A program made the translations under genes and the position numbers. DNA of 64,000 nt from Cyathus striatus (taxonomy: Eukaryota > Basidiomycota > Agaricomycetes > Agaricales > Nidulariaceae): contig JAOVFP010000002.1 in assembly GCA_025738555.1 (NCBI GenBank), positions 3,906,001 to 3,970,000 on the forward strand, written 5' to 3'. Below the pieces are notes generated by a model that was not told where the DNA came from, ran no database searches, and saw only the letters and a list, made by a program, of their open reading frames with translations. Positions 1 to 11,004 of this stretch are shown here, piece after piece. The first letter of the stretch is position 1; the number at the start of each line of letters is the position of its first letter.

Positions 1-1099
1 AATTGTCCTTATTCCGCATCATTCTGAACTAGCTTTCGAAATTAAGGAACTAGGAATGTCTTTCCTTCACATCCCTAATCTTTTCACTATTTCACAGATA
101 AAGTCGGAATGCGTTGCCACCGTAACACCACAATCACTCCGTGGCTTCAACTCTAACCCGTCGCAACTTCAACCTGTATTCAGTTCTGGTTTATATCCCG
201 ATACCGATGAAGCCCAGCCTAGTTCCGAAAGAGAAGACATGGCTCCTGATCCAACAACGGAAAGTCTAAGTTATTCATCCATCCTAAAATCACCAAGTTG
301 TTCCGCCGCCTCTGACCCAAGCTCAAGTTCGCAACAAAATGGGAATGATGTCTTCCCAAAAACCAAACAAATAAATCCTAATATCGCAAGTATCTTCTGC
401 CGCCGATTTAAGGTCTGACTAATTATACTCATTTCACTCCCGTTATGTTAGCCGCTTTCGAAACGTAAGCAATGTCTTGTCCACTACGAGGCTTGACCTA
501 TAAAGTTGTAAACTAACAGACATGCCTCCTCCTTGCACTCTCTACTATTTGGCAAGTTGCAAACACGGTGCCACATGCAAATATGGTCATGATTATATTT
601 TGAAGCCAGAACACTACGAGCAGATTCGCAAGAATGCGAAACGATCGCCCTGTCCTGCAGCAAATAAAGGTACGGAGTATCTAAAACTTTCCACTATAGT
701 CAAGTATCCTATTAACGCGTTGCGTTGAAGGAGATCATTGCTATTATGGAGAGAATTGTTGCTATGGTCATTACTGCCCACATGCCACGCAATGCATCTT
801 CTTCAAGCAGGAACGTTGCAAATTCATGGGAGGTAAGCAGTCGGTCCTACTGTCTAAAGTCGCTGGGATTTAAATTATATTTTGTATGCCAGTTGGTATG
901 CACAGGGAATGATACATCGTTGATGGCAATTAGCAGAAACTTAGGCGTGATATATGTATATGTCGCTAGCCAGGGGCGATAGTCTCAGATAGCGTGTTCT
1001 GATTGGGGCAAGATAGGGCAACTTGATTAGGGCGGCTAAATGTGACTAAATATAATTATTTGTTCAGCGCGATTCAGATTTAGAAGTCCGCGAATGCTG
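1..1099 (+). CDS. CCCH zinc-finger protein with DUF7923-like region, 5' partial
   Basis: The reading frame is open from the first bases of the window, so the start lies outside. The first part resembles the end of the DUF7923-like region of fungal CCCH proteins and is followed by a Ser/Pro-rich linker (about 120-390). After an intron ending near 521 comes a cysteine/histidine cluster beginning PPPCTLYYLASCKHG (522-670). After a second intron (about 670-729) comes a second cluster with spacing C-x5-C-x5-C-x3-H (730-835). Such fingers usually bind RNA. The last exon is uncertain; a short one ending near 1099 after an acceptor near 1077 fits best. The gene has the same order of parts as its downstream neighbour, so the pair is a tandem duplication. 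The function is not known. Confidence 0.72.
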
Positions 1100-1576
1100 A
1101 TCGGAGTCAAAATATGCCCGCGGTGTTTCGGTGGAATGAACTGTTGAATGTCGTTACATGCATCTTCAAACCAAGTAATACATATGCTAATATGAACATT
1201 CCTGTTTTTTATTCAACGTACTTTTTGTTTTAAAAACCACAGTTTGTACTGAATGGGATTAGGATAATTCTTGGTCAGATATCCCCGTGTACGAGGAAGT
1301 GAATTACTTACTGCTATATTACCAGATGAATCAAGATTGACTCGACATTTCCTGTTACTGGACAAGGTTACCTTGTTTAAGGTTCGTGCGAGTTTCAGAA
1401 GCACTTAAGTTATACTTATCTCCTTCCATATTCCCCATCCGTTGGTAGCTTCCTCCTCAGGAAATCTTGCGAAGTTCCTGTTCATTTGGACGTGCTCAAG
1501 AAAGGGGCATGGTTTAAAGGTAGCTCCTCCTCTCGCATCCCCTTCCCGCCACCTCTCTTGTTTTACCTATTCTGAA
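1100..1576. other. intergenic spacer between the two CCCH paralogues
   Basis: No convincing coding sequence. It holds the 3' end of the first CCCH gene and the presumed promoter of the second. Short open frames on either strand show no recognisable motif. Confidence 0.5.
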
Positions 1577-3472
1577 ATGGCCGCCCAACCTACGGGTGAG
1601 GCGAATCAGCAGCTTTGGTCAGCGCTCTATTCGTTTTCCGAGTCCCCGGTATGCTCATACTTGGTCTCTCTTTATGTAGGGACGATACGCTTCGAAGGCT
1701 TCTGAGTATGTGCTTATCTTGAGGAATAATTCTTTTACACGTTAACCGCAAGTAGACCTTTCTAGTGCCACCGTCCAGCGTAATGCTGACCTCGAAAGTC
1801 GCGTTGCGGAGCTGGAGATTGAGTTGTCTGTGTGGAAACAAGCGCACGCCGTTGCTTTAGAAGCAACCGAGCGTGAGGCTAAGGCACATAATGTGCGCGC
1901 GGCAGCTCTTAATAGGCAAATAGCAAACTTAGATGGATTTAAAACAGTATGTCTTCAAGTTCTCCATTTTGCTTTTGTTTATTCAAGTTGAATAATAACC
2001 ACTTTCAGAATTACAACCCTCTTATTCTATGCATAATTAACGGCGATGAAAATATATTTATTGGAAAGCTACTCTCTCAGGGATGTCAAGGCGGAAGGAC
2101 TGCAGCACAACAACTTACGAAAGCAATTGCGGAACACCTATCCAGCGAAGAAGTACATGTTTATGGTAGACTTTCATTTTGGATTACGATTTTCTTTAAC
2201 AAATCAGCCCTCTTGGAAATATTACTTGGGAACAGTATTTGCTCGCAAGAACAATTTGAAGCATTTTTATCTGTAAGTAATTATCGAGTAATTTAAGTCT
2301 TGCGGGTGAATTCTAAATTAAAATTCGCAGGGTTTTAGTCAATCGTCTCCCCGGTTTTCATTGGTCGACGTAGGATGTAATAACAACGATGGAGTCGAGT
2401 CAAAAATAAGAGGTAAGTGACAAATTTGATGACTCGAAGAGCCACCGCTTCTACTGGCTTCTGAATCTCGTAATTGCGTTTAGAATATTTACAGACATAC
2501 ACTCGCTTTCCACAAACACTGAAAATATTTTTTGCTGGAAAGTTATCATTTTTATTATTAAAAAATTTGACTAATGCTTAATCTAGGAAATGGAACGCCT
2601 TTCACTTCTATTTTCGCAGCATTGGAAAAGGAGCAGGTTTTGGGAAAACTCGTTGTGATTCAGAATTCCCGAGGTCCTTCCAGCGAATCACAGCCGTACC
2701 CTTTGCCAAGTTTGATATTGGACAGTATTTTTGTGGAGGCTCCGCTGCGTCCAAATAAGAGGCTTTCTCCGTTATGTGTGGGGCCGTTTAGCGCCATAAC
2801 AGCGAACTGTGGACTAATCAGTCCTCGATCACCTACTCCTCAACCAACTTCCGGCGGGCAGTTTATTGATCCATCTTTGGTGATTCTTTTTTGTTTATCG
2901 ACGATAACTTGTAAAGGATTGACGTTCCCCTTTGAAGCCGCTCCACAAACGTAATGAGTGGTTTATATCCTATTCGACTTCAAGCCACTATTCACAAAAT
3001 TACCAGAAAATCCTCCTCCATGCAATGAGCATTATCTGATGACTTGCTCCAAAGGGGTAACTAGTCTATGGACCACTGTTAAAATGAATAACCAATTAAC
3101 AGTTTGGTTTTACAGTCTTCTGTTTGCAAATACTCACATGGATACATTCTTACCCCTGAACAACTTGCCTCACTGTCCACTAATGCCAAAAAAGCCCCTT
3201 GCAATTGGCTAAAAAATGGCTAGTACCATTTTGGTTATTGTTAGCCTTCTGCCTCAACATTGTTATCCCGTATTAGGAGTTCCTTGCCCTTATGGAGAAC
3301 GATGTTGTTGGGGTCACGTATGTCCCAATGGACCGAAGTGTTTCCATCTAAGCAAAGGAAAGTGTTGGTTCAAAGGAGGTGCGCTAAAACTTGAATTTTC
3401 CGTGTTCCCAGTTTGATTCATTGAGTTACAGAAGCAATGCATCCTCATTTTTCTGCTGAAACAAATGAGTAG
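1577..3472 (+). CDS. CCCH zinc-finger protein with DUF7923-like region (tandem paralogue)
   Basis: Start ATG at 1577 (MAAQPTGEANQQLW). A heptad-like segment follows (about 1770-1945; ADLESRVAELEIELSVW), then an alpha/beta region beginning ILCIINGDENIF near 2025 and running through VDVGCNNNDG and NGTPFTSIFAALEKE to about 2730. Its pattern of an early acidic residue, FIGKLLSQGCQGG and AAQQL is that of DUF7923, which reminds me of NYN/PIN-type nuclease folds; that link is inference. A Pro/Ser linker precedes two C-terminal cysteine clusters: PPPCNEHYLMTC (about 3016) and VPCPYGERCCWGHVC (about 3280). The last exon encodes about 14 residues ending at TAG 3470-3472. Exons are separated by short introns. 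RNA binding is likely; the cellular role is unknown. Confidence 0.78.
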
Positions 3473-3868
3473 ATATATAATTAATCCTGACACTCTACTG
3501 ACACCATGTACAATTTAGTACATGGTTAGGATTCGTCGAATGAGTCTGACCCGGCTTATAAAGTACTTACATGTAAATAAGTAATAATACTAAGGTTGGC
3601 ATATTATCGGGTTCCGATAAGTATGTGTGTCGATTAGGTCGTCACGAATGTTAATAATAAATTGTTTCTAACGGGACAAGGTAAGTAAGTAGACGGAAAT
3701 CGAAGCAAGATTGAGTAGTAGACTCACTGCGGCTTAGTAGAACGCTTGCCATGTTTCGGCAACTGGCGACTGCACGCGTGCGAAATCGATCTTGGCAACG
3801 ATGAGGGAGTATGACTCTGAGGGACGGCAGCCGCTCTACACCACTTCATCCCTTCGATACACATCGAT
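3473..3868. other. intergenic region with small palindrome
   Basis: No gene is seen. It contains a perfect 8-bp stem (CCATGTAC / GTACATGG) with a six-base loop at 3504-3525, and the promoter of the RhoGDI gene. Confidence 0.5.
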
Positions 3869-4845
3869 ATGTCTAACGTGAGTGTCGCTTTCGTTTCTCC
3901 CAGCATTTTGCCTACTAGCATTTCTCAGAACGACGATCACGACGATCTTAAACCCTCCAATACTCCCGGTATGTAGCTCGGTGTCAATGTCAGGTCGGAA
4001 TCTAATCAAAGGTTTTCGCTCCTATTTAGGCTACAAAGTCAGCGCTGCAAAATCAGCAGACGAGTATGCTAAACTCGATGCAGAGGACGAAAGCTTGGCC
4101 CGCTGGAAAGCCTCCCTAGGTATTATTCCCGGGGCAGGTTCAGAGGATAAGAGTAAACCTAAGGTTGGATTTGTCGACACGCGTAGATAGTCGATTCATT
4201 AATTTTTTAGGTTACTGTCTTGACTCTTGAGCTTGCCTCTCCTACACTGCCTCCCGGAAAACAGATCGTTTTTGATCTCAATGATACCGCTAGACTCGCA
4301 GACACGAAGAAAAACCCCATTATTATTAAGGAGGGGGTGGAGTACAAGTGAGCAAATGTTTACTATATACAATACTTTTACTTAGTTTTTCAGTGTACGC
4401 ATCACTTTCAAGGTCAATCATTCGATCATTTCTGTGGGTTACAAGAATAATTTAGATGGGTACCTAAATACTAACGGGATTTTATTGTGCAGGGCGTCCG
4501 CTACATCCAAGTTGTCAAACGTGCTGGTGTGAAAGGTTTGTAATGCATGAGCAATAAGACTGCCACAACACCCTAATTTTTAACGTAGTTGACAAACTGG
4601 AGCAAATGCTGGGTTCCTACGGTCCGTCCCCCGATGGCCAGCCTTATTCTAAGAACTTTGAGCCCGAGGAGTCTCCATCCGGAATGTTGGCACGCTCAGG
4701 ATCTTATAATGTAAGGAGTCGTGTTATTGATGATGATGGGGAAGTCTATGCAGGTGCGTTTTGAAACGGCTAAATCTGATTGAGGCTCCTGATAGCACAT
4801 TCAGACTGGGAATGGTATTTCAAGCTTGCAAAGGAATGGGATTAA
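3869..4845 (+). CDS. RDI1: Rho GDP-dissociation inhibitor
   Basis: Exon 1 encodes MSNVSVAFVSP and an acidic Asp/His-rich arm. After a short intron the frame continues YKVSAAKSADEYAKLDAEDE and LARWKASLGI, the typical helical arm and first strand of RhoGDI. The immunoglobulin-like sandwich follows (LTLELASPTLPPGK, VEYNVRITFKVNHSIISG, QVVKRAGVKVDKLEQMLGSY, FEPEESPSGMLARGSY-like, VRSRVIDDDG). The last exon gives DWEWYFKLAKEWD before TAA at 4843-4845, the usual family C-terminus. The length, about 200 residues, is normal. The protein binds prenylated Rho/Cdc42 GTPases in the cytosol, extracts them from membranes and holds them in the GDP form. I see at least five introns and no break. Confidence 0.95.
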
Positions 4846-5206
4846 ACAAGAAGGGATCACAAGCGCTGCGCTCCTGTATAATTTTCGCCTGTTCTGCAAT
4901 ACATACATCCTCTGGTTTGGTCATTTGTAGTCTTCTAGCTCATTCATATTTGGAATCATGTATACTTATCCGAAAGTGTTATGCTCATATATACCTTTCA
5001 TGGACCTGATATTTCACTTGTATATATATGCAAGAAAGGTTTGAGTTGGATGGGAGATGGAAATACTTACAATGACTCGGAACGATTGATAACTACTAAG
5101 TACATGTATTTAAAACAAATAATCTTAACGCCGATACGCCGCTTGTTTCCGTTTGTCGTCCAGCGGACTAGCCTGGCTATCGAAAAGCTGCAGACTCGAC
5201 TCGGAT
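4846..5206. other. intergenic spacer (RhoGDI 3' / COQ2 5')
   Basis: AT-rich; it holds the terminator of the gene to the left and the promoter of COQ2. Open frames here have no recognisable motifs. Confidence 0.5.
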
Positions 5207-6541
5207 ATGCCTCTGCACCCCCACCTGACGCGTCCGTTATCCTTCACATGTCGCATCCCTTGCAAGTACGGCTTGAATATCACTACTGGTATCCGTCCGC
5301 TCTTTCGCAAAATATCCCCCACTTCTCGGCTCGCGTCACGTCTCACGTCCACCCATTCTCAGCCCGTTTTTTTACAGTCCCAAGCAACGACATGGGTAGA
5401 TCGGCTACTACCGCCTCGAGTTAGACCTTATCTATATCTAACACGTATCGATAAACCAATCGGTTCACTTCTATTGTTTTATCCGTGTGGTATGTCGACG
5501 TGAGTTTCGCAGCGAAAATGAATCGTAATACATGGAACCGCAGCCTGGTCTATCACAATGGCGTCCTATGCTCTACAAGCACCATTTACCACCCCTTTGA
5601 CTTATATTAGTTTGTTTGGTCTCGGAGCTATTGTAATGCGAGGTGCTGGATGCATAATTAACGACATGTGGGACAAGGATCTTGACAAATCTGTCGGTAG
5701 GGTGCTCTACCTGCACATAATGCCTACAACTCATTATACCTAGCGAGGACCAAGGAACGACCATTGGCAAGAGGAGACATTACCAGATCACAAGCATTCA
5801 TTTTTCTTGGGACGCAATTGGCTGTCGGTTTGGGAGTTCTATTGCAACTTAATTGGTACAGGTGAGCTAGTCGTTTGCTATCCTCAGCATCTTCAGATCA
5901 TGTTATTAGTATCCTTTTGGGAGCTTCTTCCCTATCAATTGTGACCATATATCCTCTTATGAAAAGAATTACCTACTGGCCCCAAGCAGTCCTTGGTGTG
6001 TACAGTGAAGGCCCTTGGAACAACACTCATTCCCTTTACTTTTAGGCCTGGCGTATAACTGGGGGGCTCTCCTGGGATGGTCAGCCATTGCTAACGGTGT
6101 AGATTGGAATATATGCCTACCATTATATGCAGGCGGTGTATGCTGGACACTTGTATATGACAGCATATATGCACATCAGGTTTGTAGCTGGACTTACTGA
6201 CCACGCCGTTGATTGATTCTGGTTTTCAGGACAAAGGAGACGACGTTCATGCTGGTATCCGTTCTACCGCTCTCCTATTCGGAGAGCGGACGCGACTGAT
6301 ACTTTCTGGACTGTCTGGTTCAACACTTTCGTTGATATCATATGCTGGCTACCTGAATCATCAAGGGGAAGCTTTCTACGCGGGAGTCACTATTGCAGCA
6401 TTTCAGCTGGCGCGTGTCCTTTATAAGACTGATTTCGACAGCCGCGAGAGTTGTTGGAAGGGTTTTACAGGTTGCGGGTGGTCTGGGTTCTGGATTTGGA
6501 TAGGAACACTCACTGACTACACGTTACTGTTATTATCATAA
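5207..6541 (+). CDS. COQ2: 4-hydroxybenzoate polyprenyltransferase, mitochondrial
   Basis: The first in-frame ATG is at 5207; the frame is open upstream only from a TTG. The N-terminus ([16 protein letters not shown], then [12 protein letters not shown]) is rich in Arg and Ser without acidic residues, as in a mitochondrial presequence. The UbiA fold follows, with the first Asp-rich motif [12 protein letters not shown] (about 5664-5700), the conserved [13 protein letters not shown] just after the next intron, and the second motif [13 protein letters not shown] (about 6157-6246). There are several membrane helices, and the frame ends at TAA 6541. The enzyme attaches the polyprenyl chain to 4-hydroxybenzoate at the inner membrane, an early step of ubiquinone synthesis. 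Introns are short and all junctions keep frame. Confidence 0.94.
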
Positions 6542-6728
6542 ATCATTTTATTGGAATCACCAAAATACATGGCTCGTAAAAAAACAGTCGTCAGCGTGTA
6601 ATTATAAATTAAACTAGATGGTGGGTGATATACACATCGATACTTCGTTAAGGGTAAATGAACTGAAAATCGTTAACATGGTGTCTACAAAATGAAAGAA
6701 ATAGTGAGAGATATCCTTAAGCGTAAGA

Positions 6729-9034
6729 TCATGCTGAACTTCGGAAAGTTATGATTTGATTGCGCGACTTCAGCCATCCCTTGAACCCAACAACGCATAA
6801 CGTCCAACAGAACGCAAAACACGTCATTGCGACGGCGACATTAAGGAACATCATAACATCTAAAGTACATGTTAGGAGATATACATTTAACATAGAAAAG
6901 CGAGGCATACCATCTCGTCCTCTTCGCATGGCGGCAATAGTAAGCTCTTCGGTTGAGAACATGAAGACCAGGCCGCCACACGCAAGGAAGAAGCTCCCAA
7001 GCGCTTCCGTTGGTGGACGAGACGGTAGTACAGATTTAGGGGGACCAAGCCATAAGAAAAAGTACGTCAAACATCTTAGTAGAGAAAAGCCGAGGAGGAG
7101 ATTTCCCCAAAGTACATGAATTTGCACCTTGTCGATTGTCAAAAAAATATTATCACGGGAATTGGAACACTTACTTGGAAAAGGTATGTTTGGAAATGAG
7201 CAGCCATTGCTGCACCAGTGACACCAATGACGAGAGCTGGGAATGGATTAAAACTACCACGATAACTGGCTGGCTCTGTGACAGCCTCCTGTGGTATATC
7301 CGAAGATCTGGGCACTGACGAGAAGGCAGAAGACGCCAGCCACTTTCTAACCCTCTTAGACTCAATACCCATGCCAACTAAACCTGCGAACCAAAACATG
7401 ACCTATAGGTGAATTTCAGAACCATGACTAGCTGACGATATTATATTAGTGCTCACCGCAATACCAATGTGTTGAATTTGTTTTGTGGTAAAGGGATCTC
7501 CTGACTTTGCGCCGAACCGTTCCATCCATGTATTGGTGATACCATACAGGAAAATGACAAACGATTCGACAAACTCAGCCGTATATCTGCTTTCTACGGG
7601 GGCAATATTCCATGCCCATCCAAGCTCGGCGAAAGAGCCAAGGAAGCGAGCGAATGTGAGCAAGCCGTAACTCCAGAAGATTCCACCCTCTGCATTCAAC
7701 AGATCAATGGATTAAATGATAAAAGCGTTCAAAACCCTTACTGATCAAATGTGCTAGACATCCATTTACGTAGTTCTCTCTGCAACCTCCTACATACGGA
7801 TAAGCGGTTAGAATCTCGGAGAACAACAAATAACGTACCAGTATATGTGACAATGCCAGTGATAACCATACCAAGTCCACAAAGAACTAAAGACCTCTCT
7901 AGCACAGCAAATGACCCATTTCCAATTTTCTTGAGGAGAGTAACCTGTGTCTTTGAATCTTGCAACTTGAAGTTATGCAGGGAATCGTCGGAATGAGTAG
8001 GAGAACGAGAGCCAAATAGAGTTCCATCCGAAGCAGTGGAGAACTGGCGACGATGTTGATGAACTTCATTTGCCCAGTGAGCAGTATCCCTGGCACCGTC
8101 ATTTTGAGCATGAGGCAGTTCAGTTGACGCACGCCCTAATTTGGCTTCCTCATATTCCTCGGAGTCTTCTACTAGGTTCGTGTACTCGGGGCCAGCAGGA
8201 TCCTGTTCCAGGTCTTTCTTAAGAATAACATATCGCCAAAAGCGCACGATGGTCCGTTTCTCTGGTCCTCTGAAGAATTTAATGGCGCGGACGATATGGT
8301 GGAATATATCGACAGCCGACAACAAGATGGCGAAGAAGATGAGCAGATAGCCGTGTGATGAATGCACGGCACCTATGGCCCGAGAACATGAGTATGCACA
8401 GTCAAAAAGGATGAATGGGGGTAATGCCAACCTTCGTACCTAAAATACGACAACGCGACAGCACACGATCAATTGAGCACGCGGATCAAAATAAACATGT
8501 ACTCGGCGTACTTACATGTTGGGTGTCAGCTTTTTATACAAACTGCTGGTAGCGCAACCCAAAGCACAGAAAGCGTAAAATGCAACGACAGTGACACTGT
8601 GAACAGCATGGTTTACAGAGCGCAACACGATTCCTAATGCGAGATTAGCAGGGATTGTTTATATGGAGCAGAGTTGGCGCGACGGCGAGCCAACATACCA
8701 GCCGGAAGCGCGACGAAGAAAGCCAGACCCATGAAGATGGCGTGAGACATTATCAGACCCGGATAGCGCTTCTCAGAGGAATCAGAGTCGTCCCAGTCGA
8801 TGGTGAAATAGGAAGGAGGAGTAGGAGCATGGTACATGGTAACTTCAGTTTCGTTCAGCTCGAGAAGGGGGGCTGCATTGTGAGCGTGATGGGCATGTCC
8901 GTCTCTGGGGAGGAGATCAGGCTGGAGGAGAGGTTCGCGAGAAGAGAGAGGGTGTGTATCTGAGGGGAGGCGGCTTCAGAGCAGGCTGCGAGAAGGGCGA
9001 GAAGGGCGGGCACAGCATAGGAGCGGAAACGCAT
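6729..9034 (-). CDS. Ytp1-like multi-pass membrane protein (DUF2427/Ytp1)
   Basis: Read from 9034 down. The first exon encodes a signal peptide (MRFRSYAVPALLALLAACSE). A His-rich stretch (GHAHHAHNAAPLLELNE, about 8890-8840) precedes YHAPTPPSYFTIDWDD and GLIMSHAIFMGLAFFVALPAG. Later exons give a reductase-like helix pair (RSVNHAVHS), a loop of about 120 residues rich in Ser/Asp/Glu (7960-8330), and the C-terminal Ytp1 block with VLWGNLLLGFSLLRC, PPKSVLPSRPPTEALGSFF and ACGGLVFMFSTEE. Stop at 6729. Biochemical function is unknown; yeast Ytp1 is a membrane protein of unclear role. The signal peptide and the His-rich part lie in different frames with no good splice donor between them; see findings. 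Alternatively the true first exon lies upstream. Confidence 0.85.
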
Positions 9035-11004
9035 GTTGGAGAGAGAGGGAGCCAAAAGGCAGAAGACGGTCGAAGAAGAGAATATAAGAGAACGGCGGGA
9101 CCGGGAAAATGACAATCAGATTTGTGATGAAGAGAAGAGAAGATCAGAGACGAGATCTGGTTGGCAGATGGGTGGGCTCTTAGGGCTGCAGCAGGAGGCG
9201 TACAGAGAGTAAATCCGGTTGACAAAGCAAGCAGGAGTAAATGGAATGCAGCGGCGAGTCCGGAAACTTAAAGCAGGACGAGCAGGGCAGCGTAAGCGCA
9301 AGGGCATGTCTGCGAGATCATGCATGACAAAGACGTCGCAGAAAGGAGGAAAGCACCCAAATGGTATGCCGAGCCGGGCGGTGTTCGTCATATGAATTGT
9401 TTGTTCTGAGGATTAACAAGTTCTCCAGTCTCTCCCATTCCAGTCTCTCTCCGGCGGCAAACCATCCGATCTCATCTTACGTCATTATCACCGATCACTT
9501 CTCGATCTTTCTATTTGTTTCTATTCCCGGAATAGTTGCCAATACTACCTATGAGCATACTGTATTTCTGTATAAATTGAGTACTTAAGAATAGCATTTG
9601 GAAGAGTAATAATGAGTGTTTTATCTATTAGGAGACTCTGAGGATTCATAATAGACTACTTAAAGATGACAACTGCTTTCAGATATGAATGGATAAAAGG
9701 CATGAGCGCATATGATATGTTGCGTTCTCTGGAAATTCACGGAATTCACGGAAGTTCAGTGATTCCTGAAACAGTACCTATTCCGAAGCTCAACATCATC
9801 ACACCAAATAGGCGACCTAAGCGAGCATTAGCGAAGTTTATCCAAGACTTAAAAATCTGGCGAGGGGTCTTAAGTTCTTCATAGACTTCAAAATCTACGA
9901 AGGTTGTACGGCCCCACCTCTAACTACGCGACAATAAGCGAGGATCGGCATCTCGGCGAACAGCGATCTATTCGAATCTATTCAAAATAAACGTGAATAG
10001 GTTCCTACGGAAAGTCACCCACTATCATTTCATAAATATTACAAGACCTCACTCCCATCTAAACATAGGCATACCACCGGCCGCTCTCGGAGTCCAGTCT
10101 CTGCCCAGAGTACCGTTGCTTGCAAACATGCGACTGCTGCGTGGGATACATGTGCCCCGTTATACCCGTTATGTACAATAGCACAATTACCATCGTCCGT
10201 GACGCGTGACGGTCCGTCCTTCATAATCCATTGCTATTTGGAAAATCACTCGAATGCCTCCGAAATCTTACGCGTTACGCCTTGCGGAACATACCCCATT
10301 CAGCCTCCTGACTCATCAATCCATGACTCATGCGCGCCTCAGCCTAGACGATTCCGTTCTAACAGTACCAGATGACTCTAGTTTCTCGTACTTTCATATC
10401 CTACGCCTCTATAACTTATATCGCCCGCCTTGACCTCACGGATGTATCCACTCTAGTTCGAGGTCGAGGCGCTTATGATGATACACGTGTTAGAGGTGTT
10501 AGAGGTGTTAGTTGGGATGGCGAAGTTTCCTGGTTGCTTCATGACTGTGGCGTTTGGCATTTTCCTGGTATATTATTGTTTGCAATATCTGCACCATTTA
10601 ACTCCTCGTGTACTTAAATAACCTGCCTGATTGTATTCATTGCAAACGGCTGATGGTGTAAATGCAGCATACTATAATTACGCTTGCACTTGCACCGTAT
10701 CGTGTTACAGTGTCACTCGAAGTATTCATATCAATCATATTTCTATTGAACCAAATGTGAACGTGAAATTTATCTCCGCATTTAGGTATCTGGCAAGTAC
10801 TTAGTCTTATCGGCACCTCACCGTAGCTGTTGTTCCATAAGTACTCAAGTACTCAAGTACTGCACATCAAATATATATATGGAGCGGGTTCCACCGATGA
10901 TGCATCGAGCCGAAGGTGAATTCAATTTTCCTTGGTTTTTACACTCCACCTTACGCCCATCCAACTATCATACTACTTACACCTCCGAGTACGCGCGCCC
11001 AGTT
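9035..11004. other. gene-poor intergenic region, about 2 kb
   Basis: Flanked by the 5' ends of two divergent genes. No convincing CDS; the longest ATG frame (9666-9884, 72 codons) has no known motif. Small direct repeats are present: a 9-mer in ATTCACGGA context near 9734-9753, three copies of a GTGTTAGAG-like unit at about 10487-10513, and GTACTCAA repeats near 10840-10862. A TATATATATA tract at about 10868-10878 fits a core promoter for the transporter gene. Confidence 0.5.

Noticed and set aside
10199..10210. Fragment of the TIR element (GTGACGCGTGAC shared)
   Set aside because: Only 12 bases match and flanks do not; likely chance.
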